DNA of 64,000 bases, taken from Podocnemis expansa. Lineage: Eukaryota; Chordata; Testudines; Podocnemididae. The notes beneath the pieces were generated by a model that was given only the letters and a program-made list of their open reading frames with translations, ran no database searches and was not told the DNA's origin. This document shows positions 36,198 through 47,528 of this stretch, piece by piece (the first letter of the stretch is position 1; each line of letters opens with the position of its first letter). The stretch spans positions 41,473,754-41,537,753 of the forward strand of contig ML681989.1 in assembly GCA_007922195.1 (NCBI GenBank). Reading direction: 5' to 3'. A program made the position numbers and the translations under genes.

Positions 36198-37405
36198 GGC
36201 TATGTCCACACTGAGAATCTTAGTTTGAATTAATTGAAATTGAACTAATAAAGTCAATTAATAATTATTCAAATTCAGTCCATTTGAACTAACATGGCCA
36301 AACTAGGAAAACCAATTTGAACCAGCATGTCCATGGACAGGACTTGTTAGATCAAATCAGAAGAGGGGCAGCATGGGAGGTAGGGCAACAAGGCCCACAA
36401 GAAGGGCCATGCCACCACCAAATCCCCTGTCAGGCTCTGTGGAGCCAGGGCACAAACACTTCCCACTCTGACAACACTTTCCAGGCAGGGGAAGAAAGGA
36501 TTCCCCCTGTCTGACTCCAGCAGCGCTGAGGGGGGGGATCCCCGCCCGGTGCTCCAGCTGCACTCCCCCGGTGTGGGAAAGGGACCCCATACCAAACTGG
36601 AGCCCAGCTTTCCGACGTGGGGAAGGGATCGCTGCACGTGGCTGAAGCTGTGCTCCCCAGGTACAGGGAAGGGATCCCCGCACTGAGAAGTCGGGCTCCA
36701 GCTGGCCATATGTATCCCTTCCCTGCATCTGGGGAGCACAGCTCCAGCCATTCCTGGGGATCTCTTCCCCACACCAGCAACCAGGGTTGGAGCATCACCT
36801 GTGGAGCATGGCTCCAGCCCCCTGTGGGATTCCTTCCTAGCTCCCAGCGAGTGCTACTGGAGCCGTGAGGGGGGATCACTTCTCTCAGCCCAGAAAGTGC
36901 CACTGGAGCCCCTAGTGGAGAACCCCTTCCCAGAACTGGGCAAGTGTGGCACCAGTGGCACAGGATATCATTTACCCCCCAGAGACCCATGCTGGAATCC
37001 CATCCCCGCACCCAGCAAGTGGGGCTCCCGCCAGGCTGGGGGTCCTGTCCTCACACCTGGTAAGCACAGCGCTCTACTCCCCGCACCCCAGTGGTGTGGG
37101 GGTCACCTTTGGGGCTGGTTGCCTCAGGTGCTGGAGGGACCCTGGGAGGAATGTCAACCCATGTGAATTCGAACTAACCTTAGTTCAAATTAACACAGCT
37201 ATATGGCGTCAATTCAAAATAGAGGATTTAAATTGATGATCTGTTTGAAATTAGATGAGGTTTTATAACTCTGAAGCGTGGTCTCTTCAATTCAACCTAA
37301 GGAAAGCCTTGGGTCAAATTGGCAAAACCCCATGTGGACGTGTTTTTTTTTTCAATTTGACCTAATGTTTATTAAGTCAAATTAAAATGTGTGTGTAGAC
37401 ATACC
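36198..37405. mobile_element. Palindrome MITE, mixed core type, 1.2 kb
   Basis: Starts GGCTATGTCCACAC and ends TGTGTGTAGACATACC. Core units are mixed GT/AT/AG types and decayed (e.g. TTAAGTCAAATTAA-like near 37373; GAATTCGAACTAAC near 37166). The shared hairpin module GCATGTCCATGGACAGG is at about 36326. Flanking triplets AAT and TAC do not match. GC-rich minisatellite filler makes up most of its length. Confidence 0.75.
36400..37160. repeat. GC-rich minisatellite filler inside MITE
   Basis: Diverged tandem units of roughly 60-70 bp around GGGATCCCCGC and GGAGCACAGCTCCAG. It generates long overlapping open frames on both strands (e.g. 36430-37011 minus), which are artefacts of repeat composition. 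Confidence 0.75.
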
Positions 37406-37656
37406 TACTGATTTTATTGGTACTGCACATACACATAATGTTACGCACGTGTAAATCATTCACTAGATTAGGACCAATGTTCTCCATATTCTGGGAGGCT
37501 TGAGCCATCAATCATATTGGAAATTGTAGCAGCGGAAAGCAGTTGCCCTCCAGCCGGAGGGCAGCCTTCCACCAGCACTCCCCCTGCTGGCCTGAAGAGA
37601 CTCTATCTAAAAGCCCAGTCCAGAACCAAAGAGATGGCCCCAGGGCACAGGAGGAC

Positions 37657-37664
37657 TATATAAG
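37657..37664 (+). promoter_or_regulatory. LTR TATA box
   Basis: TATATAAG sits 133 bp into the LTR, a normal U3 position. Transcription would be expected to start about 25-30 bp downstream. Confidence 0.6.
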
Positions 37665-37667
37665 GAG

Positions 37668-38117
37668 ATGGACCAGCCAACCCAGGGGAAACAGACAGGG
37701 AGACTGTTGGAGTTAGGAGACCTCCCTCCCTGGGAGAAGCAAGGGGGTGACCAGTGGTGGAATTTCCCTCCCCGGGAGAACCAAGGGGAAGACTGCTGGC
37801 AGGACTCTCCCCTAGCTTCACCTTCCCCAGGAGAGGATCTGGAAGAGCTTCCCTTGCGGGAGAGCCTAGATGAAGGGAACCAACCCACTGCCCATGAAAA
37901 CTTGGAGGAGCTTCCCTCAGCAGAGGATGCCAGTGAGCCAACTGCCGCAAGGCCCTGTGACCTAGAGGAACTCCCGCTGACTGATGGACTAGAGGAATTA
38001 CCCACACTGCCACCAGTTGACAGCAAGAGTCTGACCAGGATGCCCTGGGCTACATATCCCAAGGACCTGGAGCACAGCGAGGTGAAGGTAATCCAGGGGG
38101 AAAGTGGGAGGAAGTAG
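37668..38117 (+). CDS. LTR-encoded acidic repeat ORF, copy 2 (hypothetical)
   Basis: A 149-residue open frame in the plus-strand solo LTR. It is acidic, with LEELPLRES, LEELPSAED, LEELPLTDG and LEELPTLPP motifs, then PPVDSKSLTRMPW. The LEELPSAED and PPxDSK segments match the ORF in the opposite LTR at 32465-32764. No signal peptide, membrane segment or known domain. The only N-terminal Met lies 4 bp after the TATA box, upstream of the expected transcription start, so the LTR's own transcript would lack it. A frame-preserving minisatellite or an upstream-initiated or spliced protein are both possible. Confidence 0.35.
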   Translation: MDQPTQGKQTGRLLELGDLPPWEKQGGDQWWNFPPRENQGEDCWQDSPLASPSPGEDLEELPLRESLDEGNQPTAHENLEELPSAEDASEPTAARPCDLEELPLTDGLEELPTLPPVDSKSLTRMPWATYPKDLEHSEVKVIQGESGRK

Positions 38118-38629
38118 CCCAGGAACAGCTGGTGAGTGTCCAACTGCTTTGCAGGGTCAATGTTTTAGCTGGAGCCCACTGACCCAGTGGCATTGCACTG
38201 CCACTGACAGGGCCCTGGGCTGGAATGCAGTGGAGTGGATGGGCCTGCGTTCCCCTCCCTTCCCCCCAACCATCCAGGCTATTAGTTGTGTTTGGCCTTA
38301 CCCTGACTGAGGGGTTGAAGGCCAAAGACTTTTTGACCTTGTCTTGCCCTAGTAGGGGCTGGAAGGCCACAGAAATAGGGGAAGTTGGGTTGGACTCCGC
38401 TGCAGGTCCAGACCAGCACCTCAGGGGGTGGTGCAGAGGAGGGCCATGCCCATTTACAGAAATATGTATTCTTTCTGCATCTGTAGGTTAATATCTAGGG
38501 ATAACTTGCTTCTTTGAATAAACTTGCAATTTTTGCACCATTTTCATAGAATTGATCCCTGTACTCCTTCATCTATATTTATACTCCTAGTGAACAACAC
38601 TAAAATAGGTGTTTTGACTTCACCATCCT

Positions 38630-38880
38630 CCATGTGCTGCTTCCCAGTGTTTGAATCTTAACAACTGCTCTGATTTGCTATTACTGTATGACATGATCCA
38701 ATGTCTTACAGTCCCTTGCATTTATTTTCATCTTATTCTGTAAGTTCCCCCATCTTCAAAGCATCTGACGATGTGGGATTTTCTCCCACAAAAGCTCATG
38801 TGATAAATAAATCTGTTAGTCTTTAAGTGCCGCAGGACTCCTTGCTTCTTTTTGCTGTACTAACACAGCTGCCCCTTTGT
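38630..38880 (+). mobile_element. SINE/LINE 3' tail
   Basis: Contains CATGTGCTGCTTCCCAGTG, TTGAATCTTAACAACTGC, TGGGATTTTCTCCCACAAAA, AAATCTGTTAGTCTTTAAG and GTGCCGCAGGACTCC. Same family and orientation as 26973-27195. Ends near GTACTAACACAGCTGCC. Confidence 0.8.
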
Positions 38881-39967
38881 AGCTAGTGAGCAAACACTTC
38901 CATTAATACTTATGGAAACTATGTGTGCACCTCCAGACAAGACTATCCCATATTCAAAGATCTATAAGGCAGAAAAAAGAACAAGAAGAAGGTGTTCAAT
39001 GTGAAAGTGATTCAGTATTTTATAGGCATCAGACAATTTTTTAATAACATAAAGAATTAATATTTCAATACGTAAATTACCAACATTTTGCTACACTCAT
39101 ACTGGATGTACCATATTTTTCAGAGCAGGATTCATGACAGTAATTTGCTCTTAGATATATTTTGTTGGTCTTCAAAAAATCTAAACTAGAGTGAACATGT
39201 GAGATGCTGATAACATGACTATATATTCTGCAAAATTATTACAATTATTTTACAAAGTGATTAAGCTACTAGCATTTATTATAGTTATTCTTGGCTCTGA
39301 AAGATCTTACTGACTCAAATGGAAAAATATATTTTAAATCATATTCTGTATCATTATATTATTGATGCCTTGATTTATTCATCTTTTGCCTCTCATAATA
39401 TTTTGTTTATAGATGGAGCAGAGTGCCCAGAAAATGATATTCAGATGTGCATACTGCCCTCAGCAACCATTAAGTGTCACATATACAGGAAGGCAAGATG
39501 TCTGTTTATTACAAGAACCATTCATCTATTCCTAACACACAAATAAGACTCTTCACAAAACTCTTTCCTTATTACTAAGAATGGTTTTTATTTGATTATA
39601 TTGAGGCAGAATCCCTAGCAAACATATAAGATTACACACACACACACACACACACACACAATTCTAAAAATCCTTGTCTTTCCTTTTTGATTTCACAGTT
39701 TTATTTATACTTGCCAAGAAACAGATCTAAGTATCCACCACAGAAGAACTGCAAGTTTCTTGGATCTACCCTATACTAATTAAGGAATTAACAGTGCTGT
39801 ATGGTATTAATTGTGCTTGTGCTGCCTTGAGGTTAGCCTGGAGGCACACAGGATCATCATAAGGAATGCTGTGAGGCACAACTCCCAAACATCCCACCTG
39901 TTATTTCTCCCTATAGGATACAAACTGCTGCTTAACAACTGATTCCATTCTGCTTTGACTCTGCCTC
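38881..39967. other. Unique AT-rich stretch
   Basis: No gene or repeat recognised except a CA microsatellite at 39634-39660. Confidence 0.45.
39634..39660. repeat. (CA)n microsatellite
   Basis: Uninterrupted AC run. Confidence 0.95.
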
Positions 39968-40346
39968 TTCGGCTGTGTTCACACACAGGCATTATTTCAA
40001 TATAAGTTGTGTCGAAACAACTTGTATATAAATAATGCCTTATTTCAAAATAAATTAATTCAAATTAACAGTTTGTTAATTCAAATTAAGGAAAAAAGCT
40101 CAAAGCGAAATAGCATTTAAGGCAACAGTTATTTCGACACAAGTCACTGTTGTTTTGAAACAACATGTTCGGATGGCATTGTTTCGTGCCCACATGGGGT
40201 TTAAGTTGTTTTGAAACAACGCCGTTGTTTCAAAACAACGGGTGCCATTGTTTTGAAACAACCATGCGTCATGTGAACAGGGTAGTTCTTATTTCGAAAC
40301 AACCTCTGTTGTTTTGAAATAAGAGTGCTGTGTGAACACAGCCTTC
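39968..40346. mobile_element. Palindrome MITE, TTTCGAAA type, TSD TTC
   Basis: Element 39971-40343 starts GGCTGTGTTCACACAC and ends GTGTGAACACAGCC, flanked by TTC on both sides. TT- and AT-type units; many CpGs decayed to TG/CA. It lacks large filler and is close to a minimal copy (373 bp). Confidence 0.9.
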
Positions 40347-40888
40347 CTTTCCTGTTCTCCAACCTTAGGAACATAGGGGATCACTACAGAGAAGGCAATC
40401 TCTGTGTTCTCCTGAGCACCAAGACTGCACTTTTACTGGGCCTTTCTATGGTGTGTGCAATGGGGAGAAGTACTTTGCTCTCCTACTGTACATGCACAGA
40501 AGGGATAAGGGAGACTCAGACACTTAATGACAGGTTTCTTGTTTATCAAAGCTTTTAGCTCCTTCAGATCCTCCCTGGGAGGATCGGAATTAGGTGTTAA
40601 GCTCTCATTAACAGGTGTTCTGTTCCTCAATGGTCTTTGCCTACTTAACACCCGCCCCATCTTTCTATTCCCCTGATTCCATTCCTTTTTTTTAGCCTCA
40701 GTGTAAGGTGTCAGGTTGTCCCTCCCTGTTTGCCAGGGAGGGAAGTCACATCCCCTTCCTACTGGCTTTTGTGGGTGCAGACACTAAATGGGGGAATTAG
40801 CAGTTGGTCAGGGGTTCTGGCCTCTTCTGCAGGCCATCTATACAGTCCATAGCCCTGTCCTCAGGCAGGGCAGGGTGAGTCAACCAGT
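40347..40888. other. Unclassified, possibly LTR-like
   Basis: C/T-rich text that may be continuous with 41977-42480 across the hAT insertion. No domain or terminus supportable. Confidence 0.3.
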
Positions 40889-41422
40889 CTCTAGTGCAGT
40901 GGTTCCCAACCTTTTCTCTGCCATGGCACACCTTGAGACCTTCAAATTTTTCAAGGTACACCACCATTAAAAACTGCATGAATATTCATAAGTAATTTAA
41001 GTTGATTTGAATATTCATGAACTATGGCATAGGGTTTTGGAAATGCTGCTATGTGGGCTTGTAGGGGTAGTAGAGCAGGGGTGGCAAAACAGGGGAGGTC
41101 AGGAGTCATGTGCAGTGGCAGGAGTGAGTCTGGAGAGCAGAGCAGGGCAGGGGTGGCAAAACAGGACAAGGACAGCCATGTGGGGAACAGAACAAAGGTG
41201 GCAAAAGAAAAGAGAGGAAGCGAGAACAAGAGTGGCTTGGGGGGGGACCTGGGGATTGGGAAGGTAGGGAAGGGGAGCAGCACCCACTTCCTGCTTCTCC
41301 ACAGTGGCTCTCTGCCATGCAGGGCAAATCCTCACCGCACTGCTGCTCCCTCCCACCCCTGTGGGTCCTATCATCCCCTCCCCCAGCCCCCTTCTGCCTG
41401 TGATGGACCCTCCAGCTCCCAG

Positions 41423-41471
<49 letters not shown>

Positions 41472-41481
41472 NNNNNNNNNN

Positions 41482-41530
<49 letters not shown>

Positions 41531-41976
41531 GCCCCACACAACCCTTACCTGGGCTGTTTGCAGGCTGCCTGACACAAGCTGCTCCGTCCTGCACAGGGAG
41601 ATTCACACACTCCCAGCCTCCCCCAGCTCTCTGCTGTCTGGGCTTAAGCTGAATTCAGGTTAAAGGTGGAGCCACCTGAACGGTGCATTTGGGCTGCTCC
41701 TATTTTTAGGGGGACCCCTGGAACTCCTTGTTCTAGTGCTGTCCTCTATTTTTAGGGGGCCAGAAGGCTGCCTGCCTAAAAATAGGGGGCCCAGAACTGT
41801 GTTCTGGTGCCTTCCCCCTTACTTCAACCCCTGCCTTTTCCTAGCCCTGCACAGCGCAGGTGGCTGGGCTGAGCAGGGAGGGAACTTTAACTCCAGCTCT
41901 CAGGCATGCTTGCGGCACACTTGGGGTGTTCCCGTGACACACCAGTGTGCCCCGGCACACTGGTTGGGAACTAGTG
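40889..41976. mobile_element. hAT element with GC-rich filler and CA repeat
   Basis: Left terminus CAGTGGTTCCCAACC at 40897; right terminus TGGTTGGGAA ending at about 41970. Flanks CTCTAGTG and CTAGTG share six bases, so the right junction is slightly eroded. Interior: GC-rich repeats (GGGGTGGCAAAACAGG twice), a CA microsatellite holding the assembly gap, and a CTATTTTTAGGGGG module also seen in the 55268 element. Open frames through the CA tract are artefacts. Confidence 0.75.
41425..41528. repeat. (CA)n microsatellite with 10-N gap
   Basis: CA run broken by N at 41472-41481. The true repeat length is unknown. Confidence 0.97.
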
Positions 41977-44900
41977 CTCAGTCCTCAGGCAAGGCAGACC
42001 AGGTAAATAGCCTAGGGCCTTCAAGTCTTCAGAGGCTGGGATGAGGTGATTATCTTAGGGGTTTGGAAAGGCAGGAGAGATGCAGGCACTTTTGACCCTA
42101 CTGTGTTCCAGCCCAGGTCCCTATCTGTGGCAGAGGCACATCTCTCATTGAATCAGGAGGGCTCAAGTCACAACAGCTGTTGTGGCTGCAGAATACCACA
42201 CAACCAGACAGCCATCCAGCTTCCCTAGGCTACTTCCTTCTCCCTTTTCCTGGAGTATCTGTGTCTCTTTGGTTCCTCCAGTCTCCTCATGATAGATAGC
42301 CAGGGGTAGCAGCTCTGCCCTCTGCGTAGAAGGCAGCTGGCAGAAGTGACAGCTTCTCAATGTCTCAAGCAGGCACCTCTGGTAGCTCCTCTGTGGCCCA
42401 GGAGGATAGTAGTCTACTTGAGATGGCAGCACCAGTGAAGAGATGTCCCTCCCATCCAGCTGCTCCCTCTAAACTGAGCTATTATTGAAGAGTCAAACTG
42501 ATGCATTCAGTAATAGATGCCATCTAGTCTTCATCAGGAATACTGGTATTTTCGGGAGGGGGGGGGGGCGACTAGAATTTGGTTGAGTTTAATCTGGGGT
42601 CCTTGGCATTTTTCCACAGATGGGGGCATAACTGGGGAAATAGAAGTGAGATCTGACCCTACTCTTCTTCATGTAGTGCTCTGAAATACAAAAAAAGACA
42701 AATAGGAGAATTTAATGGGGATGATGGTGGAATGATTTTTTTTTTTAAAGGAAGATTTAGGCTGATCATCAGGTGATGCTTCCTGACTGTTAATTCCACA
42801 GCCTAATGGATCTGTCTCTCAATGGAAGTGGTAGAAGTCCAATTATTTAGACAATTTTAAATAATGGATAAAAGCCTGAAAAATTGTCTGCCTACTACTT
42901 ATTTAAAAGTGTATGTTTTGTACCATTGCCAGGTTGACATCCCATACCAGAGCAAAGCTTGTTAGTATTCTTGTTATATTCCATGTTTATATAATTTATC
43001 TATATAATTTCAGGTATATGCTGGTGACTTGCTATTTAATGAGTAAGGTTTGCTCAACTGTGCTATCTCCTGCAACTATCCCATGTAGATAAGCACTAAT
43101 GGTTGTAAAAACAAAATATAGCACTATAGTGGAAGAGAACATGAAGATATAATATTAGGTTGGGTTGAAAACTTCCTGAATTTTGAAATTTCAATTAAAT
43201 ATTTCAGAACGAATTCAATGTATCCATCAGGGAAATATGGTGATTAAAATTTTCTGGAAAAAAAAAAACAGACAAACAAGCAAACAAACAAAAGACCTTG
43301 GGGATCATTTGAACAGTTATACAGCTGGCTCAAGTTTCTTTTCTTATTAACTGAAAGGTTTTATTAAATTTCCAGTAATTTAAAAAAGCCCTCCTATGTT
43401 TTTTCATATTTTTAACAAGCTGTTCATCGTTAATTTCCATTATTCTGCAACATCATTAAAAACCTTTTAATCATGCATAAATTTTGATTTGCACTTGAAA
43501 ATGTAATGTGACACTAATAAGGAAATGCAAAAATGGACTGCTGTCTTTTAATGCCAGCAAAGGAACTGGGATAAAGAACACAGAATCATGTTTGAAATTT
43601 TTCACTCTTGCCAGACCTTTTGCTCAGAACCTTCTCCAGTTCTTCCTACCTGGCTTTCTTCCTGCTATAAATTTAAAGGAACTGTACAACTATCCCCATA
43701 AGACCTGTTCATGCTTCCAATGAAATCAATGGCAAAATGTCCAGTGATCGGCCCCTACTTTTGTAATGAAAATTTGCATTTTGATCCATCTGCTATCAGC
43801 TAACAAAAAAGAATCTCATTTCACAGGTTTATCAATCTAGAGAAAAACTTTATTCTTGACTCTATAAAGTGAATTGGTGAATGTTAGCATTTTTTCCTGA
43901 TTTTTAAACTAATATAAAAATATAATGATTATATGTTTGCAGTCTCACAACAGGCTCTTTAATTCTGCTGTTACTACTACCAGAAACAATGCATGCACTT
44001 TTTAGTAATCTAGCTGGCACTGTGGAAGGCCCCAAAAATGCTGCTTCTAATTTCCTTATCATGGAATCCACTTTATTTCCCAATCAAATTTACTATTTGC
44101 AAATGTTACCATGAGTTTCCAGAGGTGCAAACCAAGGATAATGCTTCGGCTGCCTTTGAATTAGACTGAGTAGTAAACTAATACACTGCTAGAGACGTCT
44201 GCTGTTCAAAAAAACAAACTATTTACAATTGGGTCTGATCCAAACCTCAGTTGAAGTGGTTCAGTGGGTTTTGGATCAGCCCTATGGTGTGTATGAACAA
44301 GAGAGATGGTCCAAACTTTCCCCTTCCTGGAGTTGGTGTTTATTTAATATAGATAACAAAATCAAACAAACATAAATACAACCTGAGATTTGTCCTTGCC
44401 TCCCCCCTCCCAAGTAAGAAATGTCTGTCCTACCATGACTTCCCCCTACCTTAAAGAGAAACAACATTGCTTCTTTTACAGCTGTATTAGAGCAAAAGGG
44501 CTAGATCAGCACAAACAGTATACATCTCCATAGCACCCCTGAAGCCAATGGAGTTCTGCCTGATTTCACTATGCCCTCTTATGTTTCCCCTGAACTGGAA
44601 ATAACGAATCAGGAAAAAAAAAAAAAAAAAAAAAAAAACCTGGGCATTACGGCCATCTTGCTTGTTGCACCTGTATTAATCAGTCTCAAGAAGTTGTTGC
44701 TACTCTTGCTATTTGATCGCTACTTGAACTTTCTGTCCTTCATACATTTCAACAGGCCATGGATTGCTGCTGGGGTTTGCTGCTGTTATTGCTAAATTGT
44801 AGCTCATAATTGGTGCAGTTTTTTTGGCTGTTCCATTGCTTGTTTCAGGACCTCTTTCACTTTCTTGTTTTGTGTAAAGTGTACGTGATACCACATTTAA

Positions 44901-46848
44901 TATCATATATGAAGCAGGTACAGTTTGTGAATTTGAAGATTTTTAGACCAGAGGGAATTACTGTGATCAACAAGTTTGACCTGCATTGAAACAGCTTTTC
45001 ACACTTTATTTGTTGCATCAAGCAATAACTTTTTGAACTAATGATATCCAGTCTTGCTTCAAATGATGGTGAGTGGACCACTTCCCTTGTCACCCACACA
45101 CACTGGGTACTGTCCACTTTTGTAAGCTATCTGTGACTTTCCTTTATTGTTAACATAAGTAGGAACAATTAAACATAAATCTAAACTTTCTTCTGTGTTT
45201 AGACAATATTCAGACACCATGACCCTTCCTTACTCCTGCATTGAAGTTACTAGGACCTACCTGACCTGACAGCAAAGAGTTTGTAAGCAAAAATAACTAC
45301 CTCTCTATTCAGGGTTCTAGCACCAAACAAGGGACTGATTTGTTTTTTGTTTTTTTGTTTTTTTAAAAGTCCTTCATTCCTTTACTAGACCCTAGATCCC
45401 ATTTTTCTGTTGCAGGCTCCCCCCCCCCCCAGCCCCCTCCCCCCGAGCACAAGGAAGTAGAATCTGAATATCCACAGTACTGTGAAGTAGGACTCTCTCT
45501 CTCTCTCAAAAAAAAAAGTCTTTTAAAAGTCAAAACTGCAGCTGATAACCTTATCATGCTTTTATATATCCGTGAAACTTGCTAGTAAAAGCAGTGTGAA
45601 ATTATTTTCCATTTCATCTATCAATGTGCCAAGCCAACACAGATGTTCTGTTCAGGCTGGTGTGGTTGAATGTACATCCAAAAGAAAAAAAAATGCTATT
45701 TTCATTTTGCACAGTGGAAAAGAAACATCTGTCATATCAAGTGTTTGTTTTAAAGCATATGTGTACTTTGTGTACTCCCTAAGCAATTTAGAATTGAGAT
45801 CCAAGGTTTAGTAGAACTTACACATGTAATAAAGTTAGCAGGTATTAGGAAAAAAACATAGCCATTTCCTAGAGGCTATCCTATCTTCTTAAGATTGTAT
45901 TGTAGTCCAAACTTTCTCTGCTAATTTTCAATAAATAATCTACATTCTTCATGTCTTGCTACTTTACATTGCTTCTTGTACATCAGAGAATGCAGAAATT
46001 ATATCTGATGATGTCATGGTGCTACATGCATAAAACTCAGTATAGCTGAGCACCTTCAGTATAGAAGACAGCTACCTTCCAACAACAATGCACCTTGTAT
46101 GAGAACCCCTAGTATCTGGAACTCACTTTCCTCTCCTTAGTTTGAAATCACCTCAATCTGTTGTACTGTACTTTATAATTTGAAAACCATCTTTTTGGCT
46201 GGACTTTAGGCAAGTTCTAGGCTACAAGGTACATTTTGCTGTTTTGACTTATTGGGTGGTTAGTTTAATTATATAGCATGTTGGCTTTGGTACACTGTTG
46301 GGTGATTATTCCTATAAACATTCTTTTATTGTTATGGGACCCCCAGCAGTAGCTAGGCATTTTTAAAATTATACAAATGAAAATAAATTGTATTAGCTAC
46401 CTAGGCGGCTGCAAATCTGGACAACATGAACCATCATTTTGTTTCCTTCAGTTTGCTTTCTGCAACTACAAATGGTTCAGAATATGCCAGACCATCATTT
46501 AAAGAATATGAGTCACTGTGGGTTTGATTCAGTACATCATGAAATAAATGGAAACCTTTCTATTGACTACAGTTAGTATTAGGTCAGACCCAGAAGTACT
46601 GGTACATCATACCTCAGTACCTTCCTGACCCTAGTTGGTTACATCTCTTCTATTAATATTATCTAAATGTGTGGAGAAAGCAGAAGATTGTTGTGCATTA
46701 TAAATAGTCACAAGGATAAATACAACTGCAAGCAGAATCAATGCAAATACTAAAATACTTGCCCTTAGGTCAAAAGATATACTGTACATGAATGTATTAT
46801 ATTATAAATCAAGATTTTATGATAAAGCTCAACAGAATGTAAAAATTT
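41977..46848. other. Mostly unique DNA
   Basis: Nearly 5 kb with no recognisable gene or repeat beyond low-complexity tracts: a G-run near 42556, AAAC repeats near 43280, poly-A at 44613-44638, and C-run plus CT tract near 45418-45510. A conserved non-coding element could be here but cannot be recognised by eye. Confidence 0.45.
44613..44638 (+). repeat. Poly-A run (26 nt)
   Basis: Pure A run. No processed pseudogene or SINE body recognised upstream. Confidence 0.9.
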
Positions 46849-47178
46849 CAGAAGGTTAGCAGTGTTGGTCTGTGCATAGCAAAAGCAGCAAGAGTCCTGT
46901 GGCACCTTATAGACCAACAGATTTCTCCAGGCATAAGCTTTTGTGGGCTTCAACCCACTTCAATGTTCAATCAATCATAGGGCTGGAAGGGACCTCATGA
47001 GATCATTGAGTCCAACCCCCTGGGAATTGAACCCAGGACCTGCTGCATGTTAAGCAGAGGTGCTAGCCACTACACTATTTACAGGACTTCATCAGATGTG
47101 TCTGATGAAGTGGCTTGAAGCCCATGTAAGCTCATGCCTGAATAAATCTGTTAGTCTATAAGATGCCACACAACAGAA
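46849..47178. mobile_element. Inverted pair of SINE tails around a SINE
   Basis: Left arm 46852-46967 is a minus-strand retroposon tail (plus text AGAGTCCTGTGGCACCTTAT, ACCAACAGATTT, GGCATAAGCTTTTGTGGGCT). Right arm 47088-47178 is the same tail on the plus strand (GATGAAGTGGCTTGAAGCCC, AATAAATCTGTTAGTCTATA). The tRNA-headed SINE at 46972-47082 lies between them. Confidence 0.75.
46972..47082 (-). mobile_element. tRNA-headed SINE with CR1 tail
   Basis: On the minus strand: TAGTGTAGTGGCTAGCACC (A-box region), a seven-base loop TTAACAT giving anticodon AAC (Val-like), GGTCCTGGGTTCAATTCCC (B box), followed by the CR1 3' end GGGTTGGACTCAATGATCTC then GGTCCCTTCCAGCCCTATGA. A tRNA-like promoter head fused to a CR1 tail defines a CR1-mobilised SINE. 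Not a functional tRNA: the acceptor stem is missing. Confidence 0.85.
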
Positions 47179-47528
47179 GGTAAAGTTGAACAAAACAATT
47201 AAGTAGTACACAACAAGGAGAGAAACAAACTGCATCTTTCATCAATAAGACACTTTTCAGAGAGTTCAGGTAACTAATCTGTCACTTGTCAGCATTTTCA
47301 TTTTCATGCATTATGCCTTTTAAAGCTGTCATTCTTTGCCTGATTAATCATACTAGGTTTAAAGACGAAACACAGTGATTCTTTTTGATGGAAGTGGTTT
47401 CTTGTTTATTTACTAAAAACAAACAAACCAACAAAACACTCTAATCTGATCTAGGGATTATGAATGAGGAAAAGTGTTGGAAGTTCCCAGATGTACAGTG
47501 ATTCATTTTTTTCAAGCTGAAACACTGG
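47179..47528. other. Unique stretch before provirus
   Basis: No feature recognised. Confidence 0.4.

Larger units (their letters stand above)
37520..38463 (+). mobile_element. Solo LTR, 934 bp, TSD GAAAT
   Basis: The LTR at 37525-38458 begins TGTAGCAGCGG and ends CCCATTTACA. It is flanked by perfect 5-bp duplications GAAAT at 37520-37524 and 38459-38463. A TATATAAG box lies at 37657. It shares the LEELPSAED-repeat ORF region with the minus-strand LTR at 31983 but lacks its 43-bp minisatellite. Solo; no internal region. Confidence 0.9.

Noticed and set aside
36347..37166. Several overlapping open frames of 120-193 residues on both strands
   Set aside because: All read the GC-rich minisatellite inside a palindrome MITE; no protein resemblance.
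41051..41663. Open frames with long Thr-His or Cys-Val runs
   Set aside because: Translation of the CA microsatellite and the N gap.
46972..47082. Functional tRNA-Val gene
   Set aside because: A and B boxes and an AAC loop are present but there is no acceptor stem, and the sequence runs into a CR1 tail. It is a SINE.
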